Below are positions 1-7,819 of a DNA stretch of 64,000 nt, in pieces (position 1 is the first letter of the stretch; each line of letters opens with the position of its first letter). Under the pieces are notes generated by a model. It was not told the DNA's origin, ran no database searches, and saw nothing but the letters and a program-made list of their open reading frames with translations. The stretch is from Litoribrevibacter euphylliae. GTDB lineage: Bacteria; Pseudomonadota; Gammaproteobacteria; Pseudomonadales; Litoribrevibacteraceae. The translations under genes were made by a program, and so were the position numbers. The DNA lies in the NCBI RefSeq assembly GCF_042646085.1, contig NZ_JBHRSZ010000010.1:22525-86524 (forward strand), given 5' to 3'.

Positions 1-797
1 AACATCATTTTTAATAAAAAAGGCGGCATCGTCATCCACGCCGGTCGATGCAATACCGAGGCAAACACTTGTGTAAATTCCGAGTTATCCACAAACTTGG
101 GCGCAGTGATATTCACAGCCCCCTCAATGTCAGGGTTATCGAACAACCAAACTACAGCAGCCAATAAATCCTCTAAGTGAACCCAGGAAAACCCTTGTCG
201 GCCAGAACCTAGTTTGGCGCCCATGCCCAATGCAAACGAAGGTTTCAGTTTCTTCAGCATGCCTCCATGACCTAACACCACACCAAAGCGCATCAGTACT
301 GTTCGGCAAGGCCAATCAATCTGTTCATCAACCAATTGCTCCCAGTCGCCACACAAAGACGCTGCAAAATCATTTCCCTGAGACGATTCTTCTGTCACTT
401 GTTCCTTTCCGGCTCCGTAATAGCCGATAGCGGAAGCATTTAACCAATGATCAGGTTTCCAAGACTGACCTTTCAGCCATTGAATCAGATTACGGGTGAA
501 ATCAATGCGACTCTGACGAAGTAATTGTTTTCTCTGAGCCGTCCAACGTTTATCGGCGATGCCTTCACCAGCCAGATTAATCACTGCATCGTGTGATTCA
601 ATTACTGGCGCAGTTTCATCTTGGCGTTTCGAGAAATCCCAATACAGCCAAGATAACTGAGCAGACTCTTTTCCCGCAAAGGCTCCTTTCCGCTGTGTTT
701 GACGGGAAACGATGGTGACTTGATGTCCTTGTTCAAGCAAGAGATCCACCAACGCACTGCCGATAAAGCCGGTTCCGCCTGTCACTAAAATCTTCAT
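1..797 (-). CDS. TIGR01777-family SDR epimerase (YfcH-like), 3' end cut by window edge
   Basis: An NAD(P)-dependent extended short-chain dehydrogenase/epimerase-like protein of unknown substrate. Reading down from the ATG at 797, the N-terminus MKILVTGGTGFIGSALV is a Rossmann GxxGxxG nucleotide-binding motif. Further on come VINLAGEGIADKRW and LNASAIGYYG, both hallmarks of the TIGR01777/YfcH family, then RFGVVLG and FSWVHLEDL. About 265 codons are visible; the family is about 300 long, so the C-terminal ~35 residues and the stop lie left of the window. In many gammaproteobacteria this gene sits with ybgA, a MerR regulator and photolyase. Here the divergent neighbour is a TudS-YbgA fusion, which fits that context. 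Family assignment is secure; function is not known. Confidence 0.9.
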   Translation of the reverse strand, partial: MKILVTGGTGFIGSALVDLLLEQGHQVTIVSRQTQRKGAFAGKESAQLSWLYWDFSKRQDETAPVIESHDAVINLAGEGIADKRWTAQRKQLLRQSRIDFTRNLIQWLKGQSWKPDHWLNASAIGYYGAGKEQVTEESSQGNDFAASLCGDWEQLVDEQIDWPCRTVLMRFGVVLGHGGMLKKLKPSFALGMGAKLGSGRQGFSWVHLEDLLAAVVWLFDNPDIEGAVNITAPKFVDNSEFTQVFASVLHRPAWMTMPPFLLKMM

Positions 798-904
798 AAG
801 TGATCCTCTTTTAATCTTGCCTCGTATATCAACAGACTAGACATCAGTTATACCCAAGCGAAAGTATTTTGGTTCACTTGAAGATCAATAATTAAGGAGC
901 AGCC

Positions 905-1885
905 ATGTTCAGCCCTAATATTTTTAATCAAGGCCAGCTAACCCATAGAATCCCCATCGGCATCAGCCAATGCCTCTTAGGCGAAAAGGTTCGCTTTGAT
1001 GGCGGGCATAAACATTCGAAGTTATGCACACAACAACTGGGGCAATACTTTGATTACATTCCAAGTTGCCCTGAGCTTGGAGCCGGGCTGGGCGTACCAA
1101 GACGCACACTAAGAATGGTAGGTGACGATCAATCTCAACGTGTTGTCGAAACACGCGATAATCAGATAGACGTAACGGACCTTCTTGCCGATTACAGCAC
1201 TCGACGCATTGAAGAGCTAGCGAACCTCAGTGGCTACATCTTCATGCAGAAATCTCCTAGTTGCGGAGTTTTCAGAGTAAAAGTGTATGCAGACAATGGC
1301 TACGCACAACACAGCAGCCCAGGCATTTTTGCCAAAGCCTTCAAGGAAAAGTATCCCTTAGTTCCAGTCGAAGAAGAGGGACGCTTGCATGATCCTGTAT
1401 TATTAGAAAACTTCTTGGTGCGCGTTGTCGTTTACCACCACTGGCGCATCTTGATGGAAGAGGGCTTAACACCGAAAAAGCTGATCAAGTTTCACCAAAG
1501 CATCAAATACCAACTTATGGCGCATTCCATTGAAGGCTATAAACACACCGGTAAACTGTTATCCAACTTAAAAGAAAAGATAATTGAAGAGATAGCGCAA
1601 GAATACATTACTGCGCTCATGGGCCATTTGGAAAAACGAGCCACGCGAAAGACGCATACCAATGCACTCCTGCACATCCGAGGTTACTTCAAAGGCAAGT
1701 TATCGAAGCTTGAGCAACAAGAATTAAGCCAAGTGATCGATGACTACCGATCAGGCGTTATTCCTTTGGTCGTACCCATTACGCTCCTTCAACATTACAC
1801 TCGCAAACTAGGCTGTGAGTACATCGAACAACAGCTCTATCTTCAGCCTTATCCTCATAAACTTGGGCTAAGAAACGGGATTTAA
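905..1885 (+). CDS. DUF523-DUF1722 fusion protein (TudS-like desulfurase + YbgA domain)
   Basis: A two-domain protein of 326 residues. Residues ~15-165 form a DUF523 domain, related to the thiouracil desulfidase TudS, which carries an Fe-S cluster held by three cysteines. Here C23 (in SQCLLG), C55 (in PSCPELG) and C120 (in KSPSCGV) are the expected ligands. Residues ~190-310 form a DUF1722/YbgA domain (H-rich KLIKFHQSIKYQLMAHS segment), of unknown function. The start is supported by the Shine-Dalgarno AAGGAG six bases before the ATG. It diverges from the TIGR01777 gene with only ~107 bp between starts. The fused form is common in marine gammaproteobacteria and usually lies near photolyase; no photolyase is visible here. 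Desulfidase activity is inferred from the cysteines only. Confidence 0.9.
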   Translation: MFSPNIFNQGQLTHRIPIGISQCLLGEKVRFDGGHKHSKLCTQQLGQYFDYIPSCPELGAGLGVPRRTLRMVGDDQSQRVVETRDNQIDVTDLLADYSTRRIEELANLSGYIFMQKSPSCGVFRVKVYADNGYAQHSSPGIFAKAFKEKYPLVPVEEEGRLHDPVLLENFLVRVVVYHHWRILMEEGLTPKKLIKFHQSIKYQLMAHSIEGYKHTGKLLSNLKEKIIEEIAQEYITALMGHLEKRATRKTHTNALLHIRGYFKGKLSKLEQQELSQVIDDYRSGVIPLVVPITLLQHYTRKLGCEYIEQQLYLQPYPHKLGLRNGI

Positions 1886-1906
1886 TTTAGGAAAGGAAAT
1901 TTCAGA

Positions 1907-2045
1907 CAAAAAAAAAGCCCTAAACTTGCTGTTTAGGGCCAACAACGACAGACATGTTCCGTGTCTGGTACTGCCTAACAAAAGGATTGAATAGCCTAGC
2001 CTATCAACCGGATGCGTGAGCATCTCGAAACAGACTAATAACTAC
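1907..2045 (-). ncRNA. Candidate small RNA with intrinsic terminator
   Basis: No gene on the minus strand ends here, because the LysR gene has its own terminator at 2126-2157. Yet on the minus strand there is a clear intrinsic terminator: GCCCTAAAC, loop AGCAA, GTTTAGGGC, then nine T (1908-1939). Upstream on that strand are a GATGC/GCATC hairpin (~2011-2024) and a CAGACA/TGTCTG hairpin (1949-1967) with GGA in its loop, a configuration favoured by CsrA/RsmA. A possible -10 TATAGT lies at 2045-2050; no good -35 is seen. No open reading frame of note is present. I do not recognise the RNA family. 5' end is a guess. Confidence 0.45.
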
Positions 2046-2125
2046 TATAGCCACCTCAAAATCTTTTGAAAGCTCCTAAAATCGAACTGACAGTTCCATA
2101 TATCGAAACAAAAAGTTACAGGCAC

Positions 2126-2157
2126 AAAAAAGGCGCCAAAAAAGCGCCTGTTTTTTT
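2126..2157. terminator. Bidirectional intrinsic terminator
   Basis: A stem GGCGC/GCGCC with an A-rich loop, flanked by an A tract on the left and seven T on the right, works in both directions. On the minus strand it would end the LysR gene that stops at 2197. Confidence 0.8.
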
Positions 2158-2196
2158 AATCAACCACTGACAATTACTCGACAGCCCTACCAAGAC

Positions 2197-3108
2197 CTAG
2201 ACAATATTCTCAATCGCCTCAAAGGCCGCCATTGCTAGGTTCTCTTTCAAGTGGTTAATAAATGCCGTGATCTTTGGCGGCACATATCGGCGAGATAAAT
2301 ACACGGCATGCAATGTTGATGGCGGTACAGTGTACTCGGTTAATACACTGACCAATTTTCCATCCTGAACCGCCTTAGCAGTAATATCCACCGGCAGTAA
2401 CCCAATACCCAGGCCACCAATCACTGCGTCACGAATAAAGGTAATGTTATTTGCAACCAAACTGCCTTTGACTCGAGCCTGAACCGGCATACCTTGCGGA
2501 TCCAGAATATTCCAAGGTAAATGTTGACTCTGCTGCATGACGATACAATTAGACTCAAGCAATTGCTCATGAGTGTCCAAAGGTCCGTGTTTTTCAATAA
2601 ACTCTGGACTTGCATAAATGCCACGAGATAAGACACCAAGACGCGTTGCAACAAAATTGGAATCCGGCAAATCACCGATCTTCAAAGCAATATCAATATC
2701 ATCTTCCAACAAGTCCGTTGCACGTCCGGACAAATCCACACGACATTGAATTTCCGGATATTTGTCCATAAAAGACGAAACAAGTCCGCCCATGTAATAC
2801 ATACCAAATTCAACGGGTGTCGAAATATTTAGCCGTCCCTGAGGTTTCTGCTGAAGATCGGAGAGACTGGCTTCAGCTTCTTCAATCTCACGAAGAATTC
2901 GCTGACAATGCCCATAATAACGCTCACCGATTTCCGTCAGCTTAAGATGGCGTGTGGTTCGATCCAACAAACGAACGGCCAGGCGTTCTTCTAGTTGAGT
3001 AATACGACGACTGATGGTGGACTTTGGCATATTCAGCTCGCGGCCTGCCGCGGTCAAACTGCCACAATCTACAACTCGAGTGAAAATTAGAAAATCGTTA
3101 AGATCCAT
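2197..3108 (-). CDS. LysR-family transcriptional regulator
   Basis: A 303-residue LysR-type regulator of normal family length. The N-terminal winged helix-turn-helix (MDLNDFLIFTRVVDCGSLTAAGRELNMPKSTISRRI region, residues 1-60) is followed by the linker helix and a two-lobe effector domain from ~90. The QLEERLAVRLLDRTTRHLKLT stretch is typical of the CrgA/AaeR-like subgroup that has PQGRLNIS after the linker. Ligand and targets are unknown. It diverges from the DUF4442 gene across 240 bp, the usual arrangement for a LysR regulator and a target, so control of that gene is possible but not shown. Confidence 0.92.
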   Translation of the reverse strand: MDLNDFLIFTRVVDCGSLTAAGRELNMPKSTISRRITQLEERLAVRLLDRTTRHLKLTEIGERYYGHCQRILREIEEAEASLSDLQQKPQGRLNISTPVEFGMYYMGGLVSSFMDKYPEIQCRVDLSGRATDLLEDDIDIALKIGDLPDSNFVATRLGVLSRGIYASPEFIEKHGPLDTHEQLLESNCIVMQQSQHLPWNILDPQGMPVQARVKGSLVANNITFIRDAVIGGLGIGLLPVDITAKAVQDGKLVSVLTEYTVPPSTLHAVYLSRRYVPPKITAFINHLKENLAMAAFEAIENIV

Positions 3109-3348
3109 CTTCTGGTTTCCGGCCCCAGGGCATTGTTTTTATTATCTTAGAAATAAGTGGTTACTACATAGACATACTTTAGCACAACTTATCTATTAAA
3201 AAATTGCAATTTCACTATTCAATATACCCTTTGTGATCTGAAATTAGTGTGAATTATCATACTTTTAAGAGAATTGATGACATATCAACTTTTTTCAGTA
3301 AATAAAATCAGTATAAAATGCGTCCATTAAATTCAAGAGATAAATACT

Positions 3349-3837
3349 ATGAGCCAATTACTAACTATCGTTTCGAACATCAATAAATTACCTTCACCAC
3401 TGAAAGGTAAAACGCTTTCTATGTTCTTTGGACGCGTGATTCCGTTTGCAGGAACCGCCAATGTGCAGATTGAAGAGCTAAATCAAGAACGTAGTGTCTT
3501 GGTTCTTAAAAACAAGAAGCGCGTACAAAACCATATTAAAGGTGTTCATGCAGCAGCAATGGCATTACTTGCAGAGTCAGCGACTGGCTTTTTATGTGGC
3601 ATGAACTGCCCTGATGATAAGCTGCTACTGATTAAATCTATGAACCTGAACTATGTTCGTCGCGCAAAAGGCAATCTAACCGCAGTAGCAGAGTTATCTG
3701 AAGCCGAGCGTCAGCTGATGGTAGATCAGGATAAAGGTGAAGTCAGCGTTAAAATCACAGTAACCGACGAAGACAACAAAGAGCCGGTAGAGTGTGAAAT
3801 GATTTGGGCCTGGGTACCTAAAAAGCGCAGCAAGTAA
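3349..3837 (+). CDS. DUF4442 hotdog-fold protein (PaaI/YiiD-like thioesterase relative)
   Basis: A 162-residue protein matching the DUF4442 family, which adopts the hotdog fold of acyl-CoA thioesterases. Visible features are the N-terminal helix with PFAGTANVQIEELN (first strand), the HIKGVHAAAMALLAESATG helix (residues ~63-83), which is the long central hotdog helix, and KSMNLNYVRRAKGNLTA, the typical outer strands. The catalytic aspartate or glutamate of true thioesterases is not obvious, so enzyme activity is uncertain. A -10-like TATAAA at 3312-3317 lies ~30 bp before the ATG. The gene is divergent from the LysR regulator and is followed by a strong hairpin at 3859-3889. Confidence 0.85.
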   Translation: MSQLLTIVSNINKLPSPLKGKTLSMFFGRVIPFAGTANVQIEELNQERSVLVLKNKKRVQNHIKGVHAAAMALLAESATGFLCGMNCPDDKLLLIKSMNLNYVRRAKGNLTAVAELSEAERQLMVDQDKGEVSVKITVTDEDNKEPVECEMIWAWVPKKRSK

Positions 3838-3858
3838 GAACGACCGCCTACTCTCCAA

Positions 3859-3889
3859 GATCAAGGAAAGCACCCTGCTTTCTTTGATC
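3859..3889 (+). terminator. Strong hairpin after the DUF4442 gene, possible terminator
   Basis: Arms GATCAAGGAAAGC and GCTTTCTTTGATC pair with one mismatch around a five-base loop. The downstream tract CTTCATTTC is a poor U-run, so it may be a weak or factor-assisted terminator or an mRNA end stabiliser. Confidence 0.5.
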
Positions 3890-3961
3890 CTTCATTTCAC
3901 CTACGAAATTTTTCCTATATTCTGTCACATTCAAACAAACGTCTGACATAATTTAATATTA

Positions 3962-3983
3962 GTGTCAAATAATTATTAGACAC
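3962..3983. promoter_or_regulatory. 22-bp near-perfect palindrome upstream of the nuclease gene
   Basis: Arms GTGTC and GACAC enclose AATAATTATT, giving a 22-bp palindrome with a single mismatched pair. It lies ~78 bp before the ATG of the endonuclease I gene. Operator for a dimeric regulator is the natural reading; no regulator can be named. Confidence 0.4.
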
Positions 3984-4060
3984 GTCTTTAAAATTGAATC
4001 CAGACTGTTACACTGTTCTCAATCCAAAAAAATAAAAACATGTGATTAGGATTGAAGTCA

Positions 4061-4735
4061 ATGAAACATCTAGGCCTTAAACACGCCTGCCTTGTCACTT
4101 TAGGTATCTTGACGTCGCTAAATGCAATAGCAGACGGCCAGACCAAATTAGATGACCCTAAGAAGGCAGCTAAAGATACCTTTTGGGATGAGTTGTACAG
4201 CAAAGGCGGCCAATCCTTCTTCTGTAATCAACCATTTGAAGGTAAGACTCGTCGAATTATTGCGGGACACGTGTATAACACCCAACACATGATTGATCAC
4301 TTCAACTGTGGTACCAAAAGCCGTTGTCGTCGCTCAGATACGAATTACAAATACGCGGCATCCGATCTTCACAATATGTACCCAGTAACGCCCCGTGTGG
4401 AGTTAAACCGACGGAACTCCCGATATGCAGAACTACCAAAAAGCAAAGATCAGTTTCCTAACCTTGAGTGCTCCTATAAGTCGAACTTCCAAACGGTAGA
4501 GCCTGCAGATGAGATTAAAGGCAACATCGCGCGAATCATCTTCTATATGCACGACTCGTACAACCTTCCCATTCTTGACGGTGTTCAAATGTTAATGGAA
4601 TGGAACGAACAGGACCCTGTCGATGACGCAGAACGAGAGAGAAATATTTTAGTAGAAAAAGTCCAAGGAAATCGTAATCGCTTTATAGACAACCCTCATG
4701 CAGTCAAAGACATACAGATGACTGTTACAAAGTAG
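4061..4735 (+). CDS. Secreted endonuclease I (EndA/Dns family), divergent
   Basis: A 224-residue exported nuclease. The ATG at 4061 is preferred over the in-frame TTG at 4052, because the Shine-Dalgarno TTAGGA (4045-4050) is 10 bases from the ATG but only one from the TTG. Residues 1-25 form a Sec signal peptide. The endonuclease I core is visible: AGHVYN with the presumed general-base H70, SDLHNMYP with N105, ELNRRN (116-119), and the C-terminal hallmark IIFYMHDSYNLPI plus WNEQDPVDDAERERN and VQGNRNRFID. The usual EWEHVVPA motif is replaced by IAGHVYNT, so the acidic metal ligand before the histidine is missing. Probable role is periplasmic or extracellular DNA degradation. Confidence 0.88.
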   Translation: MKHLGLKHACLVTLGILTSLNAIADGQTKLDDPKKAAKDTFWDELYSKGGQSFFCNQPFEGKTRRIIAGHVYNTQHMIDHFNCGTKSRCRRSDTNYKYAASDLHNMYPVTPRVELNRRNSRYAELPKSKDQFPNLECSYKSNFQTVEPADEIKGNIARIIFYMHDSYNLPILDGVQMLMEWNEQDPVDDAERERNILVEKVQGNRNRFIDNPHAVKDIQMTVTK

Positions 4736-4780
4736 ACGCTTCTTTTTCTACAACGTCTAGGTTCAAAACCTCCAGACATT

Positions 4781-4808
4781 AAAAAAGCTCGCCGAGGCGA
4801 GCTTTTTT
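4781..4808. terminator. Bidirectional intrinsic terminator
   Basis: Stem GCTCGCC/GGCGAGC with a two-base loop, A6 on the left and T6 on the right. It separates the convergent endonuclease and acyl-CoA dehydrogenase genes and can serve both. Confidence 0.9.
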
Positions 4809-4825
4809 ATTGAGTTCAAACTAAC

Positions 4826-6625
4826 TTAGAAAACAAATTTTTCTTCGTCCAGCTCAAACAATACTTCAGCACCGTTCTTAATAGAAGACGTTAGACCTTC
4901 GTAAGTTGGTAGTAGTCGCTTGAAGTAGAAACGTGCAGTAGATAGTTTGGCATCGTAGAAACCAGAAGTATCACCTTCTGCAATCTTAGCTTGAGAAGCT
5001 TTAACCATCTTAGCCCACATGTAAGCGTAAGCAGTCAAACCGAATACATGTAGGTATTCTACAGACGCTGAACCAATTTCATGGACGTCAGCCTGAGCAG
5101 CTTCAAGAACGTGAGCAGTCAGACCATCAAGGTTTTCGATAGCCGCTTTCAAAGGAGCAATGAACTCAGCCAAACCAGCATCACCTTCGTTTTCAGCAGC
5201 GAATGCTTTCATCTCGTCCGAGAATAGTTTGTAGATAGAACCACCGTTCATAGCGATTTTACGACCCATAAGGTCAAGCGCCTGAATACCGTTTGCACCT
5301 TCATAAATCTGAGTAATACGGATATCACGAACGTGCTGCTCTTGACCCCACTCACGGATGAAGCCATGACCACCAAACACTTGCTGACCTGCGATTGCAG
5401 ACTCAAGCGCTTTATCAGACAAAAATGCCTTAGCAACAGGCGTTAGAAGAGCAACCATTGCATCAGCAAGCTTCTTCTCATCTGCATCTTCAGTAAACTT
5501 AGCACGATCCAACCAAGTAGAAGTGTAAGTAGAGAATGCACGACCCGCTTCGGTGTAAGCTTTCATAGTCAGAAGCATACGACGTACGTCTGGGTGAACA
5601 ATGATAGGGTCAGCCACTTTATCTGGGCTCTGAGCACCTTTTGGTGAACGGCTCTGTAGACGATCACGCGCATACTCAACAGCACTCTGGTAAGACGCTT
5701 CAGCAGCACCAATACCTTGGATACCTACTGCAAGACGCTCATAGTTCATCATAGTGAACATGCAGGCTAGACCTTGATTTTCTTCACCAACTAACCAGCC
5801 TTTCGCGCCATCGTAGTTCATTACACAGGTAGCAGAACCTTTAATACCCATCTTCTTCTCGATAGAACCACAAGAGAAGTCATTACGCTCACCTAAAGAA
5901 CCGTCATCATTAACAAGGAATTTAGGTACTAGGAACAAAGAAATCCCTTTAGGACCTTTCGGTGCATCTGGAAGCTTAGCCAACACCAAGTGAATGATGT
6001 TCTCAGCCATGTCATGCTCACCCCAGGTAATGAAGATCTTAGTACCTGTGATGTTGAAGCTACCGTCGCCATTTGGCTCGGCTTTGGTACGAATGATACC
6101 CAAGTCCGTACCTGAATGCGGCTCAGTCAAATCCATCGCACCAGACCAAACACCTGAATACATGTTTGGAAGATATTTTTCTTTCAATTCTTGGCTAGCG
6201 TGCGCATTGATTGAAAGACATGAACCTGCAGTCAACATTGGCGCAAGACCAAATGACATACAAGAACCTTGAATCATTTCTTCGAATTGACCAACAAGCG
6301 TCTTAGGCATACCCATACCACCAAACTCTGGGTTACCACCAAGAGCATTCCAGCCACCTTCGATGTACGTCTGATACGCTTCAGCGAAACCGTCTGGAGG
6401 AGTTACCTTACCGTCTTCCCACTTAGAACCTTGCTCATCAGCTTCACGGTTTAGAGGAGCCAAAACTTCGTTAGCAATCTTTGCCGCTTCTTCCAAAATT
6501 GCATCCGCAGTGTCAGGGTCAACAACATCTGCAACACCAGGCAAACGTGCCCATAATTTATCCGCTTCAAACACATCCTTCAGAAGGAACTGCATATCAC
6601 GCAAAGGCGCTTTATATTCAGCCAT
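4826..6625 (-). CDS. FadE-type acyl-CoA dehydrogenase (paralogue 1)
   Basis: A 599-residue FAD-dependent acyl-CoA dehydrogenase for the first step of beta-oxidation, forming trans-2-enoyl-CoA. It has the long architecture with an extra C-terminal dimerisation domain, like PA0506/PA0508 of Pseudomonas aeruginosa, and not the 380-residue mitochondrial type. The N-terminus MAEYKAPLRDMQFLL is the family signature. MDLTEPHSGTDLG is the FAD/substrate middle domain (~165-180), and TQIYEGANGIQALDLMGRK (~430) holds the catalytic-base glutamate. It is closely similar to the protein encoded at 7820-9622. The chain-length preference cannot be read from sequence. A terminator lies just past its stop. No PsrA-like box is evident at this start. 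Confidence 0.93.
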   Translation of the reverse strand: MAEYKAPLRDMQFLLKDVFEADKLWARLPGVADVVDPDTADAILEEAAKIANEVLAPLNREADEQGSKWEDGKVTPPDGFAEAYQTYIEGGWNALGGNPEFGGMGMPKTLVGQFEEMIQGSCMSFGLAPMLTAGSCLSINAHASQELKEKYLPNMYSGVWSGAMDLTEPHSGTDLGIIRTKAEPNGDGSFNITGTKIFITWGEHDMAENIIHLVLAKLPDAPKGPKGISLFLVPKFLVNDDGSLGERNDFSCGSIEKKMGIKGSATCVMNYDGAKGWLVGEENQGLACMFTMMNYERLAVGIQGIGAAEASYQSAVEYARDRLQSRSPKGAQSPDKVADPIIVHPDVRRMLLTMKAYTEAGRAFSTYTSTWLDRAKFTEDADEKKLADAMVALLTPVAKAFLSDKALESAIAGQQVFGGHGFIREWGQEQHVRDIRITQIYEGANGIQALDLMGRKIAMNGGSIYKLFSDEMKAFAAENEGDAGLAEFIAPLKAAIENLDGLTAHVLEAAQADVHEIGSASVEYLHVFGLTAYAYMWAKMVKASQAKIAEGDTSGFYDAKLSTARFYFKRLLPTYEGLTSSIKNGAEVLFELDEEKFVF

Positions 6626-6757
6626 TTTACTCTCCAGCTTAGTAATTCGCTTTATCTAATTAGAGGCTTATACAGCCCTGGCATGGATTGCCAACTTGTA
6701 CAGTGGCTGGGGATTTTACAAGATTAAAACACATTTGTATAACGAGCGGACGCTTGG

Positions 6758-7672
6758 TCAAGTCAGCCATCGGGAAATTATTAATACAACACTCAGAAAT
6801 GCCGGATAAGCATGGCAAAGCATGACGTTTTTACCCAGCGCCGAGATCAAATTGTCCTGTAGCTCATCTTTTGATTTCGTGTATTTCCAAAGAGGATACA
6901 CAAACAAAAGCACACCAAGAACAATCAAACTAAATAGGAACACACCGACGTATTCAGCACACAGCAAAACAAGAATAAGAGCCGCGATCCATTGCAGTCG
7001 AAATACGGCCAAAACAAAATCACTGCTGTGAGTTATCCAAAGATGCTGTCTGTTTACCTGTGCATCTGCTTGTGCATCCGGAAACTGATTCAATAACAAC
7101 AAATTATTGAGTAACAAAGAAAATCCTATCACGAGTAAGACAGACATAACGGAAAGGCTTCCAGATAAGATGTAGACACTCCCCAAAGTTGCCAACACAC
7201 CGATTCCTAAGCCAGGAGCAACCAAACATAACCAAGGGTGGCGATTGATCGTAATGGTGTAATTCATAACAATCCACAGCCCCAGAATCCCCACTGGCAA
7301 AAGCTCGATACCCACAGAAAAAATAAACCAAAGTCCGATACAAAGCGCCAAACCAATAAATAGATAGGCAATCAATCTTGCAGTATCAGCAAATTCAGGA
7401 TGATCAACTAACGTACCACTGCCGCCACTGAAGAGCGTCTTATCGGTAGTCAAATCCAATCCCGATACAAAATCCTGGTATTCATTCAGAGCATTCACGC
7501 CGATGTGAGCAGACATCATGGCAATTAGAATCAGCAGACTATCTATAAACGAAGGAAAGCCCGACTGAAAAAAAGCTAACGACCAAGAAAATACCAGAGT
7601 GACTAGCGACAATGTTAAAAACGGAGCACGACTGACTCCTAAGGTACATTTCAGAAACAGGCGACTATCCAT
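6758..7672 (-). CDS. UbiA/MenA-like prenyltransferase family membrane protein
   Basis: A 304-residue integral membrane protein with about eight to nine transmembrane segments. The two aspartate-rich motifs of UbiA-superfamily prenyltransferases are present in MenA-like form: NEYQDFVSGLD (63-73) and NQFPDAQAD (195-203). These bind Mg-diphosphate of the isoprenoid donor. FSGGSGTLVD (81-90) is also a MenA-like loop. No menaquinone or other quinone genes are nearby. The neighbours on both sides are acyl-CoA dehydrogenases on the same strand, though terminators and gaps suggest separate transcription. Acceptor is unknown; 1,4-dihydroxy-2-naphthoate or another aromatic is possible. Confidence 0.82.
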   Translation of the reverse strand: MDSRLFLKCTLGVSRAPFLTLSLVTLVFSWSLAFFQSGFPSFIDSLLILIAMMSAHIGVNALNEYQDFVSGLDLTTDKTLFSGGSGTLVDHPEFADTARLIAYLFIGLALCIGLWFIFSVGIELLPVGILGLWIVMNYTITINRHPWLCLVAPGLGIGVLATLGSVYILSGSLSVMSVLLVIGFSLLLNNLLLLNQFPDAQADAQVNRQHLWITHSSDFVLAVFRLQWIAALILVLLCAEYVGVFLFSLIVLGVLLFVYPLWKYTKSKDELQDNLISALGKNVMLCHAYPAFLSVVLIISRWLT

Positions 7673-7753
7673 AGTACGAATCCAACAACTCCATCCTAAA
7701 TGGGTAAAAATTAACCCTAGCAGGTTGAGTGCAAAGATAGTATGACCAAAACA

Positions 7754-7784
7754 AAAAAACCGCAGCCTAAGCCGCGGTTTTTTC
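7754..7784 (-). terminator. Intrinsic terminator of the downstream acyl-CoA dehydrogenase gene
   Basis: Stem CCGCGGC/GCTGCGG-like pairing (AACCGCGGC with GCTGCGGTT), T7 on the minus strand after the hairpin and T6 on the plus strand. It sits 36 bp beyond the stop of the gene at 7820-9622. Confidence 0.85.
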
Positions 7785-7819
7785 GTATCTGGCGCTCTTC
7801 TATAAGAGCATTCAGAAAC

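Noticed and set aside
230..430. Plus-strand 66-residue frame
   Set aside because: It is antisense to the TIGR01777 gene, whose Rossmann and family motifs read cleanly on the minus strand.
7104..7343. Minus-strand 79-residue frame inside the prenyltransferase gene
   Set aside because: A different frame of the same strand; the 304-residue frame has both Asp-rich motifs.
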